NCBI RefSeq assembly: GCF_006740045.1
Contig: NZ_AP019749.1
Coordinates: 639,001-703,000 of the forward strand
DNA length: 64,000 bases
Direction: 5' to 3'
From: Comamonas terrigena NBRC 13299
Lineage (GTDB): Bacteria; Pseudomonadota; Gammaproteobacteria; Burkholderiales; Burkholderiaceae_C
Part shown: positions 43,761 through 52,328 of the stretch, in pieces
How the letters are laid out: every line of letters begins with the position of its first letter
How positions within the stretch are numbered: the stretch's first letter is position 1
Program-made: the position numbers and the translations under genes
Notes under the pieces: generated by a model
Database searches by the model: none
The model's input: the letters and a program-made list of their open reading frames with translations, nothing else
Told to the model about the DNA's origin: nothing

Positions 43761-46058
43761 ATGCAACATCACCATTCTGTAGATGCCTCTGGCGTCTCCG
43801 ATGGCCCTTTCGGGGCTGACTTGCGGGCACAGCTCGCACCCCAAGAAAACGTATTGTCGGCCCTTCCGGTTGACTTGACCCGGGATTTGCGCTTCGCGCC
43901 AGGCCTGGTGGCGGTCACGCAAACGCATTTGTGGGCCCGTGCCGGGGACGATACGGCCTGGACTTCCTGGTCGCTGTCGCCGGCGCTGCGCCTGCAACTG
44001 GCGGACCATGCCGGGGTGGGAACGCTGGAGCTGCACGATGGCCAGCAGCGCCTGGCGCTGTGGCGTTTTCGCCTGGCCGCGCAGAACGAGGCCTTCCGCC
44101 TGATCCAGCGCTTCGATCAGCAGCGCGAGCTGCTGGCCCAGGGCGGTGTCCCGGGCCATGCCCATGAGGACGAGGAAATCCTGTGCGAGACCTGCGGCAC
44201 CCCCTTGCCGCCCGACAGCGATGAATGCCCCGCCTGCGCCCGCCAGCAGGCCCCCCAGACATCGACCTGGGTGCTGCTGCGCCTGTGGCGCTTTGCCAAG
44301 CCCTACCAGGGCCAGCTGCTGCTGGGTTTTCTGCTGACGCTGGCCACCACGGCCGCGCAGCTGGTGGCGCCGTATCTGACCATCCCGCTGATGGACAAGA
44401 TTCTGATTCCCTTTCAGAACGGCGAGAAGATCGACCAGGGTCTGGTGGCCTTCTATCTGGGGGCGTTGCTGCTGTCGGCGTTGCTGGCATGGCTGCTGGG
44501 TTGGGCGCGCACCTTCGTGCTGGCCAAGGTGTCCGAGCGCATAGGCTCCAATCTGCGCACCACCACCTACAACCACCTGTTGAACCTGTCGGTGGATTAC
44601 TACGGCAGCAAGCGCACCGGTGACCTGATGGCCCGCATCGGTGCCGAAACCGATCGTATCAACCTGTTTCTGTCGCTCAACGCGCTGGATTTTGCGACCG
44701 ATGTGCTGATGATCGTGATGACCTCGGTCATCCTGTTCTCCATCAATCCCTGGCTGGCGCTGGTGACCCTGGTGCCGCTGCCGTTCATCGCCTGGATGAT
44801 CCACACCGTGCGCGATCGCCTGCGCACCGGCTTCGAGAAGATCGACCGTGTCTGGTCCGAGGTGACAAATGTGCTGGCCGACACCATCCCCGGCATCCGG
44901 GTGGTGAAGGCTTTTGCCCAGGAAAAGCGCGAGGCGGACCGCTTTGCCGACGCCAACCTGGTGAATCTGCAGGCCAATGACAAAGTCAACAAGACCTGGT
45001 CGGTGTTCACCCCCACGGTCACCTTGCTGACGGAAATCGGCCTGCTCATCGTCTGGGGCTTCGGCATCTATCTGGTGGCCGGTGGCTCCATCACGGTGGG
45101 TGTGCTGACGGCGTTCATTGCCTATATTGGGCGCTTCTACACGCGCCTGGATTCGATGAGCCGCATTGTCTCGGTCACGCAAAAGGCGGCCGCAGGCGCC
45201 AAGCGCATCTTCGACATCCTGGACCATGTCAGCAATGTGCCCGACCCGGTCAACCCGGTGAAGCTGCCGGGCAAGGCCCGCGGTGCCATCACCATGGAGG
45301 ATGTGGGCTTCCGCTACGGCAGCCGTGCCGTGATCAAGCACCTGGACCTGCAGATCCAGCCTGGCGAGATGATCGGTCTGGTGGGGCACAGCGGTTCGGG
45401 CAAGAGCACGCTGGTCAATCTGATCTGCCGCTTCTATGACGTCAGCGAAGGCTCGATCCAGCTCGATGGTGTGGACGTGCGCCGCATGGCCGTGTCCGAC
45501 TACCGCAGCAACATCGGCCTGGTGCTGCAGGAGCCGTTCTTGTTCTTCGGCACGATTGCCGAGAACATCGCCTACGGCAAGCCGGATGCGACCCGGGAAG
45601 AAATCGTGGCGGCGGCCCGTGCCGCCCATGCGCACGAGTTCATCCTGCGCCTGCCCCACGGCTATGACTCGCTGGTGGGCGAGCGTGGCCAGGGCCTGTC
45701 GGGCGGGGAGCGCCAGCGTATCTCGATTGCGCGTGCGCTGCTGATCGATCCGCGCATCCTGATCCTGGACGAGGCCACCTCGGCCGTGGACACCGAAACG
45801 GAAAAAGAGATTCAGAAGGCGCTCGACAACCTGGTGCAAGGCCGCACCACGATTGCCATCGCCCACCGTCTGTCCACGCTGCGCAAGGCCGACCGCCTGG
45901 TGGTGATGGACCGTGGCGAGATCGTGGAAGTGGGGCCGCACGACGAGTTGATGGCGCTCAAGGGCCATTACTTCCGTCTGTACGACGCCCAGGCACGCCG
46001 TGCCGAGGAAGATGCCCAGGCAGCGGGTTTGAAGCTGCAAGTGACGACCGAGGAATAA
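43761..46058 (+). CDS. Cyanophycin-associated ABC transporter (fused permease and ATPase)
   Basis: 765 residues from ATG 43761. An N-terminal domain of about 180 residues contains a zinc-ribbon-like pair of CxxC motifs (Cys142/145 and Cys156/159). The exporter-type transmembrane domain follows (about 185-470, six helices), then the nucleotide-binding domain with Walker A GHSGSGKST, signature LSGGERQR, Walker B ILILDEATS and the H-loop IAHRLST. This half-transporter type with a DUF1854 partner is repeatedly found beside cphA in betaproteobacteria. Transport substrate unknown. It is divergent from cphA'/cphA and 3 bases ahead of the DUF1854 gene. Confidence 0.88.
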   Translation: MQHHHSVDASGVSDGPFGADLRAQLAPQENVLSALPVDLTRDLRFAPGLVAVTQTHLWARAGDDTAWTSWSLSPALRLQLADHAGVGTLELHDGQQRLALWRFRLAAQNEAFRLIQRFDQQRELLAQGGVPGHAHEDEEILCETCGTPLPPDSDECPACARQQAPQTSTWVLLRLWRFAKPYQGQLLLGFLLTLATTAAQLVAPYLTIPLMDKILIPFQNGEKIDQGLVAFYLGALLLSALLAWLLGWARTFVLAKVSERIGSNLRTTTYNHLLNLSVDYYGSKRTGDLMARIGAETDRINLFLSLNALDFATDVLMIVMTSVILFSINPWLALVTLVPLPFIAWMIHTVRDRLRTGFEKIDRVWSEVTNVLADTIPGIRVVKAFAQEKREADRFADANLVNLQANDKVNKTWSVFTPTVTLLTEIGLLIVWGFGIYLVAGGSITVGVLTAFIAYIGRFYTRLDSMSRIVSVTQKAAAGAKRIFDILDHVSNVPDPVNPVKLPGKARGAITMEDVGFRYGSRAVIKHLDLQIQPGEMIGLVGHSGSGKSTLVNLICRFYDVSEGSIQLDGVDVRRMAVSDYRSNIGLVLQEPFLFFGTIAENIAYGKPDATREEIVAAARAAHAHEFILRLPHGYDSLVGERGQGLSGGERQRISIARALLIDPRILILDEATSAVDTETEKEIQKALDNLVQGRTTIAIAHRLSTLRKADRLVVMDRGEIVEVGPHDELMALKGHYFRLYDAQARRAEEDAQAAGLKLQVTTEE

Positions 46059-46061
46059 GCC

Positions 46062-46553
46062 ATGCTGCACACGTCCCATGCTGATCTGACAGGGATGCGC
46101 CTGGCGCGCAACGCCCATGGCCGCCTGGTGCTGACCCTGGGCAGCGGCCAGGTCTTTGAATCTGTGGTGCCGGTGCGCGCCTTTCCTTTGGCGGCACCCG
46201 AGGAGGGGTTGTCCCTGGTGGGCAGCGACGGCAAGGAAGCACTGTGGGTGGACCGCATGGCCGACCTGCCCGCCGATGCCCGTGCACTGATCGAGGAAGA
46301 TCTGGCGGTGCGGGAGTTTGTGCCCACTATCCAATCCATCCGCAAGGTGTCGAGTTTCTCCACCCCCAGCACCTGGGATCTGGAGACCGATCGGGGCAGC
46401 GCCCAGATGGTGCTCAAGGCCGAGGAAGACATCCGGAAGCTGGCGGGGCGCACCCGGCTGCTGATCAGCGGCAGCGACGGCGTGCAATACCGGATTCCGG
46501 ATACGACCCAGCTGGACAAGCATTCCCGTAAGCTGTTGGAGCGATTTTTGTAA
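46062..46553 (+). CDS. DUF1854 family protein, cyanophycin locus
   Basis: 163 residues, starting 3 bases after the ABC transporter stop, so the two are translationally linked. DUF1854 landmarks: LVLTLGSGQVFESVVPVRAFPL, VSSFSTPSTWDLETDRG and GRTRLLISGSDGVQYRIPD. No signal peptide or membrane segment, so probably cytoplasmic. The family's role is unknown; its constant pairing with this ABC transporter and cphA suggests a soluble accessory to the transporter or to polymer handling. Confidence 0.9.
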   Translation: MLHTSHADLTGMRLARNAHGRLVLTLGSGQVFESVVPVRAFPLAAPEEGLSLVGSDGKEALWVDRMADLPADARALIEEDLAVREFVPTIQSIRKVSSFSTPSTWDLETDRGSAQMVLKAEEDIRKLAGRTRLLISGSDGVQYRIPDTTQLDKHSRKLLERFL

Positions 46554-46561
46554 GCGCTTAC
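46550..46561. repeat. 12-bp perfect palindrome at the end of the DUF1854 gene
   Basis: GTAAGC-GCTTAC overlaps the TAA stop codon (46551-46553). It has no loop for a hairpin and only scattered T downstream, so a protein-binding site is more plausible than a terminator. Significance uncertain. Confidence 0.3.
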
Positions 46562-46645
46562 TTTCTGTTTTTGGCGCAAAGTTTGTGTTCCAGAGACCGT
46601 TTGTCGGCCCCTTTGTACTGCGCTGGAAATGTTTGTAAAAAAACC

Positions 46646-46672
46646 TAAACTTTCCCTCACGACTGCCGAAAG
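46646..46672 (+). promoter_or_regulatory. Sigma-28 (FliA)-type promoter
   Basis: TAAA (46646-46649), exactly 15 bases, then GCCGAAAG (46665-46672), against the sigma-28 consensus TAAA-N15-GCCGATAA (6 of 8 at -10). It points at the unknown gene starting at 46733, 60 bases downstream. No sigma-70 pair was seen in this gap. Confidence 0.55.
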
Positions 46673-46732
46673 GATGAAGGAACAGCGGAATTCCGCGTCC
46701 ACTATCCATACAACACCACCGAGGGCCACGCT

Positions 46733-47191
46733 ATGCAAATACCACCTGTTGATCGCAACCCCATCCAATGGAACTCGCAGGCTGCCAATTTGTATTCCAC
46801 CGGCGCCTCGGGTCCGGCCCCCATTCGCCCGGTCAACCAGGTGAACAACGTCGAGTCCACCGACAAGATTGGCGAAGGTGCCCAGGCACGGACGCCCGAA
46901 AAGCCCACGGACAAGGACGACCGCAACCTGGACTGGACGCAGCGCGTAGAGCAAAAGGCCGAGGCGCAAAAGGCGGTGGAGGAAGAGCAGAAGAAAGAGC
47001 CCATCTCCAAGATGCTGATCGAGCACATCCAGTCGCTGTGGCGTGCCAGTGCCATGGCGGTGGAAGCTTCGCTGGAGGCACAGCAGAAGGAACAGGGCCA
47101 GGAGGTGCACCAGAAAGTGCAACCCGCCCGTGCCGCCAGCGAGCGACTGACCTACGAGGATGTCACGGTCAAACGCACCAACGGTCTGTGA
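46733..47191 (+). CDS. Unknown polar, partly coiled protein
   Basis: 152 residues. The first 60 are Asn/Pro-rich and disordered-looking (begins MQIPPVDRNPIQWNS); residues about 65-130 are highly charged and helical (VEQKAEAQKAVEEEQKKEP, then MAVEASLEAQQKEQGQE), likely a coiled coil. No signal peptide, membrane segment or catalytic motif. I do not recognise a family. The sigma-28-like promoter upstream suggests expression with flagellar or chemotaxis genes. It is flanked by a strong terminator and stands alone. Confidence 0.75.
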   Translation: MQIPPVDRNPIQWNSQAANLYSTGASGPAPIRPVNQVNNVESTDKIGEGAQARTPEKPTDKDDRNLDWTQRVEQKAEAQKAVEEEQKKEPISKMLIEHIQSLWRASAMAVEASLEAQQKEQGQEVHQKVQPARAASERLTYEDVTVKRTNGL

Positions 47192-47212
47192 TGCCCAGCG
47201 CCGGCATTGATG

Positions 47213-47243
47213 AAAAAAAGCCATGCGAATGCATGGCTTTTTT
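47213..47243. terminator. Bidirectional terminator
   Basis: AAAAAAAGCCATGC-GAAT-GCATGGCTTTTTT: stem of about 13 bp with A and T runs on either side, serving the unknown protein gene on the plus strand and the EF-hand gene on the minus strand. Confidence 0.85.
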
Positions 47244-47281
47244 CATGGGTGTCGCTAGCGTGCGCTGTACACACAGCGCGC

Positions 47282-47698
47282 TTACTTGGCCGTAGCTGCG
47301 GGGGTGTTGCTGGCCGCGTCGGGGGCAGGCGTTGGCGCGGCAGCCGCCTGGGCGGCCTTGGCGGCATCGCGCCGTGCGCGGTATTTGGCGGCGAATACCC
47401 GTACTTCTTCCAGTGACAGGTAGTTGTCCTTGTTGGTGTCGGCCTCGTCAAAACCCGCGTAGAGCTTGGGCACCAGCATCAGCTCCTTGCGGCTGATCTT
47501 GCCGTCCTTGTTGAAGTCCAGCATCTGGAAGTCCTTGATGGCCTTGATCTCGCCCTTGGACAGCGGCTTGCCGTCCGGGCCGGTCATGGCCACGGGGTCG
47601 ATCTTGCCTTCTGCCCAGGCAGGCGCCAGCGGCGCTGCTGCGGCGCAGCACAGGGCCAGGGGCATCAACAGGCTGCGGGACAGAGTGGACTGGGGCAT
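47282..47698 (-). CDS. Secreted EF-hand calcium-binding protein
   Basis: 138 residues. Signal peptide evident (SLLMPLALCCAAAAPLAPAWA). Two EF-hand loops: DFNKDGKISRKEL (canonical D-x-N-x-D-G-x-I-x-x-x-E) and DTNKDNYLSLEE, where Asn replaces the usual Gly at position 6, still compatible with Ca binding. The tail is a low-complexity Ala/Pro/Thr stretch. It probably buffers or senses calcium in the periplasm. Monocistronic, ending at the shared terminator. Confidence 0.85.
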   Translation of the reverse strand: MPQSTLSRSLLMPLALCCAAAAPLAPAWAEGKIDPVAMTGPDGKPLSKGEIKAIKDFQMLDFNKDGKISRKELMLVPKLYAGFDEADTNKDNYLSLEEVRVFAAKYRARRDAAKAAQAAAAPTPAPDAASNTPAATAK

Positions 47699-47909
47699 GG
47701 GCGCATTTCCAAAAAAGCAGGACAGGCCACCAGTGTGGTGCCTGTCTGCAAACCGGGTACGTTGCTGGGGTAAACCAGGGTAAGCCGATGTATCGCCGTC
47801 TGGTGGCCGCTATATGGAGTGATGCCGATCACCGGCGGCCTTATGCCCAGGCGGTTGAGACACGAAATGCGACATGCATTTCCTGGAAGGGGGCGCAGGC
47901 CGCAGTGGA

Positions 47910-48818
47910 TCAGGGGTTGGCAATGCCGCTGCGCACATGGCCCGCCGGCACATGGGCCGCCGCCGAGGTGACATGACCGGTCTGGTCGTCAAAAAAGAAG
48001 TCGGGCTCGAATTCGCGCAGAAACTCCCCCTTGGCCAGACCGCCCAGAAACATGGCTTCGTCCACCCCGATGTTCCAGTCCATCAGCGTGCGGATGGCGC
48101 GTTCATGTGCCGGGGCGCTGCGGGCGGTGACCAGGGCGGTGCGCAGCCGCATGCCGCTGGTGGTGCCGGCCTGGGCGGCCTGCTGGAGCCGATGCAGTGC
48201 GGCCAGCAGCGGCTTGAACGGGCCATCGGGCAGCGGCTGGGCCACATGCTCCATTTCATGGCGCTGGAAGGCATCCAGCCCCTGGGTCTGGTAGACGCGC
48301 TCGGCCTCGTCGGAGAACAGCACGGCGTCGCCGTCAAAGGCAATGCGCACCTCCTGCGGATGGGCGGCGCTGGCGCCGGCGGATTCGGTCAGCACCCGGG
48401 CGGCGGGGTAGCCCAGGCGCAGGGCTTCGGTCACATCGGCGGCATTGGCGGACAGAAACAGATGGGCGCCCAGCGGCCGTAGATAACCGAAAGGGTCGCG
48501 CCCCTGGGTGAACACGCCGCGCTGGATGCTGGAAAGCCCATGGGCCTTGGCGCTGCGGAACACCCGCATGCCGCTGACCGGGTCGTTGCGCGAGAGCAGC
48601 ACCACTTCCACCCGCTGTTCCTCGGGGGTGTTGAAGGCCAGCAGCTTGCGCACCAATGGCAGCGCCACGCCGGGCGGGGCCGGCTGGTCGAGCCGGCTGC
48701 GCTGCAGTGCCACATAGCCAGCCGGGTCCCGGTCGAAGAGCTGGTTTTCCTCTTCAAAATCGAACAGGGCGCGCGAGGAGATGGCCACCACCAGTTGGTC
48801 GTGCAGGGAAACGGGCAT
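47910..48818 (-). CDS. Cytosolic 5'-nucleotidase family protein
   Basis: 302 residues from ATG 48818; ATG 48839 is an alternative seven codons earlier. Pattern of the PF06189 5'-nucleotidase family: VVAISSRALFDFEEEN near the start, VEVVLLSRNDPVSGMRVF, and AFDGDAVLFSDEAE in the middle, which is the HAD-like DxD motif of the fold. The family dephosphorylates nucleoside monophosphates in the cytoplasm. Neighbours are unrelated; no operon. Confidence 0.85.
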   Translation of the reverse strand: MPVSLHDQLVVAISSRALFDFEEENQLFDRDPAGYVALQRSRLDQPAPPGVALPLVRKLLAFNTPEEQRVEVVLLSRNDPVSGMRVFRSAKAHGLSSIQRGVFTQGRDPFGYLRPLGAHLFLSANAADVTEALRLGYPAARVLTESAGASAAHPQEVRIAFDGDAVLFSDEAERVYQTQGLDAFQRHEMEHVAQPLPDGPFKPLLAALHRLQQAAQAGTTSGMRLRTALVTARSAPAHERAIRTLMDWNIGVDEAMFLGGLAKGEFLREFEPDFFFDDQTGHVTSAAAHVPAGHVRSGIANP

Positions 48819-48900
48819 GCAGTCTTTCAGCCAGGGCAATGGCTAAGCATAGCGTTTCCCGGCACATGCCTGCTGCCTGCCTGTGGCGAGACAGCGGTGC

Positions 48901-50103
48901 TTACCAGTTGGCTTCGCGCTCGGGCGTGGCACTGATCCTGTGGATGGACAGGTCGGCGCCGTCGAATTCCTGTTCCTGGCTCAGGCGCAGGCCCATGGTC
49001 TTGCGAAGGAGCCCGTACACGGCAAAGCCGCCGGCCGTGGCCCAGGCCACGCCCATCAGCGTGCCGATCAGCTGTGCACCCAGGTGCACGCCACCCAGTC
49101 CGCCCAGTGTCTGGGTGCCGAAGATGCCGGCCGCAATACCGCCCCAGACGCCGCACAGACCATGCAGCGGCCAGACGCCCAGCACATCGTCGATCTTCCA
49201 CTTATTCTGTGTCAGCGTGAACATGGCCACGAACAGCGCGCCGGCCACGCCGCCCACCACCAGGGCGCCCAGCGGGTGCATCAGGTCCGAGCCGGCGCAG
49301 ACCGCCACCAGGCCGGCCAGCGGGCCGTTGTGCACAAAGCCGGGGTCGTTCTTGCCCAGGGCCAGTGCGGCCAGCGTGCCGCCCACCATGGCCATCAGCG
49401 AATTGACGGCCACCAGGCCCGAGATCTTGTCCAGGCTCTGGGCGCTCATCACGTTGAAGCCGAACCAGCCCACGGTCAGGATCCAGGCACCCAGGGCCAG
49501 GAAGGGGATGCTGGAGGGTGGGGTGGCGGCAATCGCGCCGTCGCGGCGGTAGCGGTTGCTGCGCGGGCCCAGCAGCAGCACGGCGCCCAGGGCAATCCAT
49601 CCGCCCACGGCGTGCACCACCACGCTGCCGGCGAAGTCGTGGAACTCTGCTCCGGTCAGCGACTTGATCCAGGCCTGCACGCCAAAGTGGCCGTTCCAGG
49701 CAATGCCCTCGAAGAAGGGGTAGACCAGGCCCACGATGATGGCGGTGGCAATCAGCTGCGGGCAGAATTTGGCGCGCTCGGCAATGCCGCCCGAGATGAT
49801 GGCGGGGATGGCGGCGGCGAAGGTCAATAGAAAGAAGAACTTCACCAGCGCGTAGCCGTTGTGTGCCGCCAGTTGTTCGGCGCCTACGAAGAAGCCCGTG
49901 CCATAGGCCACGGCATAGCCTACAGCGAAATAGACCACGGTGGAGACGGAAAAGTCCACCAGGATCTTGACCAGGGCATTGACCTGGTTCTTGCGTCGCA
50001 CAGTGCCCAGTTCCAGAAAGGCGAAACCTGCGTGCATGGCCAGGACCATGACCGCGCCCATCAAAATGAACAGGGCATCTGCGCCCTGTTTTAGTGCTTC
50101 CAT
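48901..50103 (-). CDS. amtB: Ammonium transporter
   Basis: 400 residues from ATG 50103; homology to Amt begins at once (ADALFILMGAVMVLAMHAGFAFLELGTVRRKNQ, quoted in parts). Eleven hydrophobic segments. Conserved Amt features: VYFAVGYAVAYG, DFAGSVVVHAVGGW with one of the twin-His region residues, and HPLGALVVGGVAGAL with the other. It conducts ammonium across the inner membrane. No glnK gene is adjacent, unlike enteric amtB. A sigma-54-type promoter lies 72-87 bases upstream, so expression should rise in nitrogen starvation through NtrC. Confidence 0.93.
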   Translation of the reverse strand: MEALKQGADALFILMGAVMVLAMHAGFAFLELGTVRRKNQVNALVKILVDFSVSTVVYFAVGYAVAYGTGFFVGAEQLAAHNGYALVKFFFLLTFAAAIPAIISGGIAERAKFCPQLIATAIIVGLVYPFFEGIAWNGHFGVQAWIKSLTGAEFHDFAGSVVVHAVGGWIALGAVLLLGPRSNRYRRDGAIAATPPSSIPFLALGAWILTVGWFGFNVMSAQSLDKISGLVAVNSLMAMVGGTLAALALGKNDPGFVHNGPLAGLVAVCAGSDLMHPLGALVVGGVAGALFVAMFTLTQNKWKIDDVLGVWPLHGLCGVWGGIAAGIFGTQTLGGLGGVHLGAQLIGTLMGVAWATAGGFAVYGLLRKTMGLRLSQEQEFDGADLSIHRISATPEREANW

Positions 50104-50174
50104 GAAGCGCTCCAGCTGATATTGGTTGTTCTTGGTGCGCGTGCACGTGAAAAGCACAGAGCGCACTAAAAACA

Positions 50175-50190
50175 AGCAAAAACCGCGCCA
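50175..50190 (-). promoter_or_regulatory. Sigma-54 (RpoN)-type promoter of amtB
   Basis: On the minus strand TGGCGC-GGTTT-TTGCT, matching the -24/-12 consensus TGGCAC-N5-TTGC(A/T) with one mismatch and exact spacing. The transcript would start about 60 bases before the amtB ATG. A GGTGCACC palindrome lies about 22 bp further upstream (50212-50219). Confidence 0.75.
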
Positions 50191-50352
50191 GGCGGTAGCT
50201 GGGGTGAGGCGGGTGCACCGGTGTGGGGCGCGTGGACTATCGTGCTGCAGCAAGGGGCTGCGCAATGGGACCCCTGCCCGCGCTGGGTGGGATGCCGCGG
50301 GGGAGGGGGCGACCCGCCCCGTTGTGGTGCGGGCCAGCCGGGTCCTGGGGCC

Positions 50353-51360
50353 TTACCAGATGGCGGCCTGCGCCGTGATCTCCAGGCTGCGCAGCCGCAG
50401 TGCGGGATCGTAGACATCGGACACCAGCATCAGCTCATCCGCCTGGGTGGCCTGGGCGATGGACCACAGGCCGGCACGCATGCGTTCGGGGCCGCCGACC
50501 ACGCCCATGGCCAGAAAGTCCTGGATGGCGGCTTTTTCCTGGTGGCTCAGGCTGGCCATGTAGTGCTCCACCGGGGGCTGCAGGCGGCCGCGCTGGCCGG
50601 TGAGAATGCCCAGCACGCGCTGGTAGGTGCTGCTGGCCAGGAAATCGGCTTCGGCGTCGGTGGGGGCGGCAATCACCGGTACGCCGACGATCACATACGG
50701 CTTGTCCAGCTGGGCCGAGGGCTGGAACAACTGGCGGTACAGCGCAATCGCCTGGTGGAGCATGCGTGGCGCAAAATGCGAGGCAAATGCGTAGGGCAGG
50801 CCTTTGGCTGCCGCCAGCTGGGCGGAGAACAGGCTGGAGCCCAGCAGCCAGATGGGCACATGGGTGCCGGCGCCGGGCATGGCGACGATGCGCTGGTGGT
50901 CCTGCGCCGGACCCAGCAGGCGCTGCAGTTCGGTCACGTCGCGGGGGAAATCCTCTTCCGATTCCACGCGGTCGCGGCGCAGCGCGCGCATGGTAGGGCC
51001 ATCGGTGCCGGGCGCCCGGCCCAGGCCCAGGTCGATGCGGCCGGGATAGAGCTCGGCCAGCGTGCCAAAGGCTTCGGCCACGACCAGCGGTGCGTGGTTG
51101 GGCAGCATGATGCCGCCCGAGCCCACGCGGATGGTGGAGGTGCCGCCGGCGATATGCCCCACCAGCACCGCAGTGGCCGAGCTGGCGATGCCCGGCATGT
51201 TGTGGTGTTCGGCCAGCCAGTAGCGGGCAAAGCCCAACTCCTCGGCCTTGCGGGCCGTGTCCAGGGCGATGTCCAGCGCCTGGCGCACGGTGCCGCCTTC
51301 GCGCACGGCCACCAGGTCCAGCATGGACAGGCGGGGCAGGCGTGGGGGAAAGTCGGTCAT
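50353..51360 (-). CDS. LLM-class flavin-dependent oxidoreductase
   Basis: 335 residues from ATG 51360, with GGAGA upstream on the minus strand. Luciferase-like features: [52 protein letters not shown] and the C-terminal [10 protein letters not shown]. The AEHH plus SGG pattern is that of the bacterial luciferase-like monooxygenase subgroup that uses FMNH2. Substrate unknown. It is transcribed toward amtB but amtB has its own promoter. Confidence 0.88.
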   Translation of the reverse strand: MTDFPPRLPRLSMLDLVAVREGGTVRQALDIALDTARKAEELGFARYWLAEHHNMPGIASSATAVLVGHIAGGTSTIRVGSGGIMLPNHAPLVVAEAFGTLAELYPGRIDLGLGRAPGTDGPTMRALRRDRVESEEDFPRDVTELQRLLGPAQDHQRIVAMPGAGTHVPIWLLGSSLFSAQLAAAKGLPYAFASHFAPRMLHQAIALYRQLFQPSAQLDKPYVIVGVPVIAAPTDAEADFLASSTYQRVLGILTGQRGRLQPPVEHYMASLSHQEKAAIQDFLAMGVVGGPERMRAGLWSIAQATQADELMLVSDVYDPALRLRSLEITAQAAIW

Positions 51361-51500
51361 GGCAGTTCTCCAGAGGGAAAAATCAAATCGTGTCGCTGCG
51401 CGCCGGAAGCCAGTTGGAATGGGTTTTGTGCTTCAGGCGCGGGTTCAGCATGCTCACTGCTGCGTGGGCAGGAGTGCCGCGCGTCGCCGTGCGGTGCGGC

Positions 51501-51791
51501 TCACTCGCTGCGGCGGGACATTTCGTTCTTGCAGGTGATGCCGATGATCACGCACCACACCAGCGACAGGATGGCAATGCCCAGGTTCTGGCCGCCGCCG
51601 GTTTCCATGGCCAGCACGGAAAACGGCAGTGCCACCAGCGCCGCCAGGCGGATGAAGCGGCGCAGGCGTGCCGTGGGCACGCGCTCCTTGAAATACAGCA
51701 GCGCTGCATAGCTGGCCACGGCCAGCACGGTCAGGTACAGAAAGGCGTCGCCGCCATAGGGGGCGGCCCAGGTTCGTAGTGATTCCAACAT
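51501..51791 (-). CDS. Small membrane protein, unknown
   Basis: 96 residues from ATG 51791 (GTG 51809 would add six). Three hydrophobic segments are visible: FLYLTVLAVASYAALLYF, FIRLAALVALPFSVLAM, and LGIAILSLVWCVIIGI. No family recognised. There is no obvious ribosome-binding site. The next gene upstream on the same strand ends 114 bases away. Confidence 0.65.
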   Translation of the reverse strand: MLESLRTWAAPYGGDAFLYLTVLAVASYAALLYFKERVPTARLRRFIRLAALVALPFSVLAMETGGGQNLGIAILSLVWCVIIGITCKNEMSRRSE

Positions 51792-51905
51792 GGGGTCATT
51801 GTCAGGCACATGCTGGCGGTCTTGGTGCGGTGCGGGGGATGGCCTCTGGCCTGTGGGGCTGCTGCACCGCTCGATACATGGATAGGTGCTGTCGGCAGCG
51901 GTGGC

Positions 51906-52169
51906 TCACTTGCGGCGGGATCGCTGGTTCCAGTAGGTGAAGGCCTCGTGGTGTACCTCGATGTCCAGTTCGGCCACGCGGGCCTGCAGGTTTTCCTGGG
52001 CATCGGCCACGCCCTGGTTGTAGAGCGCAGGACCCACTTCTTCCACGAGGAACTTCAGCAGCCCGCCGGCGGCGACATTGCCTATGGGCTCGTCCATGTG
52101 CTCGCGGAAGTAGCGTTCGATGGAGGCAATGGCCTGCTGCTGGGCTTCGGGAGACAGGGTCAAAGGCAT
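51906..52169 (-). CDS. DUF2164 family protein
   Basis: 87 residues. LSPEAQQQAIASIERYFREHMDEPIGNVAAGGLLKFLVEE (quoted in parts) and GPALYNQGVADAQ match DUF2164, a small helical family of unknown function in proteobacteria. The C-terminus RRK is basic. Probably cytoplasmic. Single gene. Confidence 0.88.
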   Translation of the reverse strand: MPLTLSPEAQQQAIASIERYFREHMDEPIGNVAAGGLLKFLVEEVGPALYNQGVADAQENLQARVAELDIEVHHEAFTYWNQRSRRK

Positions 52170-52328
52170 GGGGGTGGACGCGAAATGAAGGGCAGGGCGG
52201 GTTCTGTGGCGCCCGCTCTACCCAGCCAGGATGGGGGCGCCCAGGAGTGGCAGGATGCGCAGAAACAGGCGCTATCTTGAGAGTGTGCCGTGCGCGGCAC
52301 GAGGATCCAAGCCCGCACTGCGCAGCGG

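Noticed and set aside
50212..50219. GGTGCACC as an NtrC-binding site upstream of the amtB sigma-54 promoter
   Set aside because: It lacks the spacer of the NtrC consensus (GCAC-N5-GTGC type) and is too short to call.
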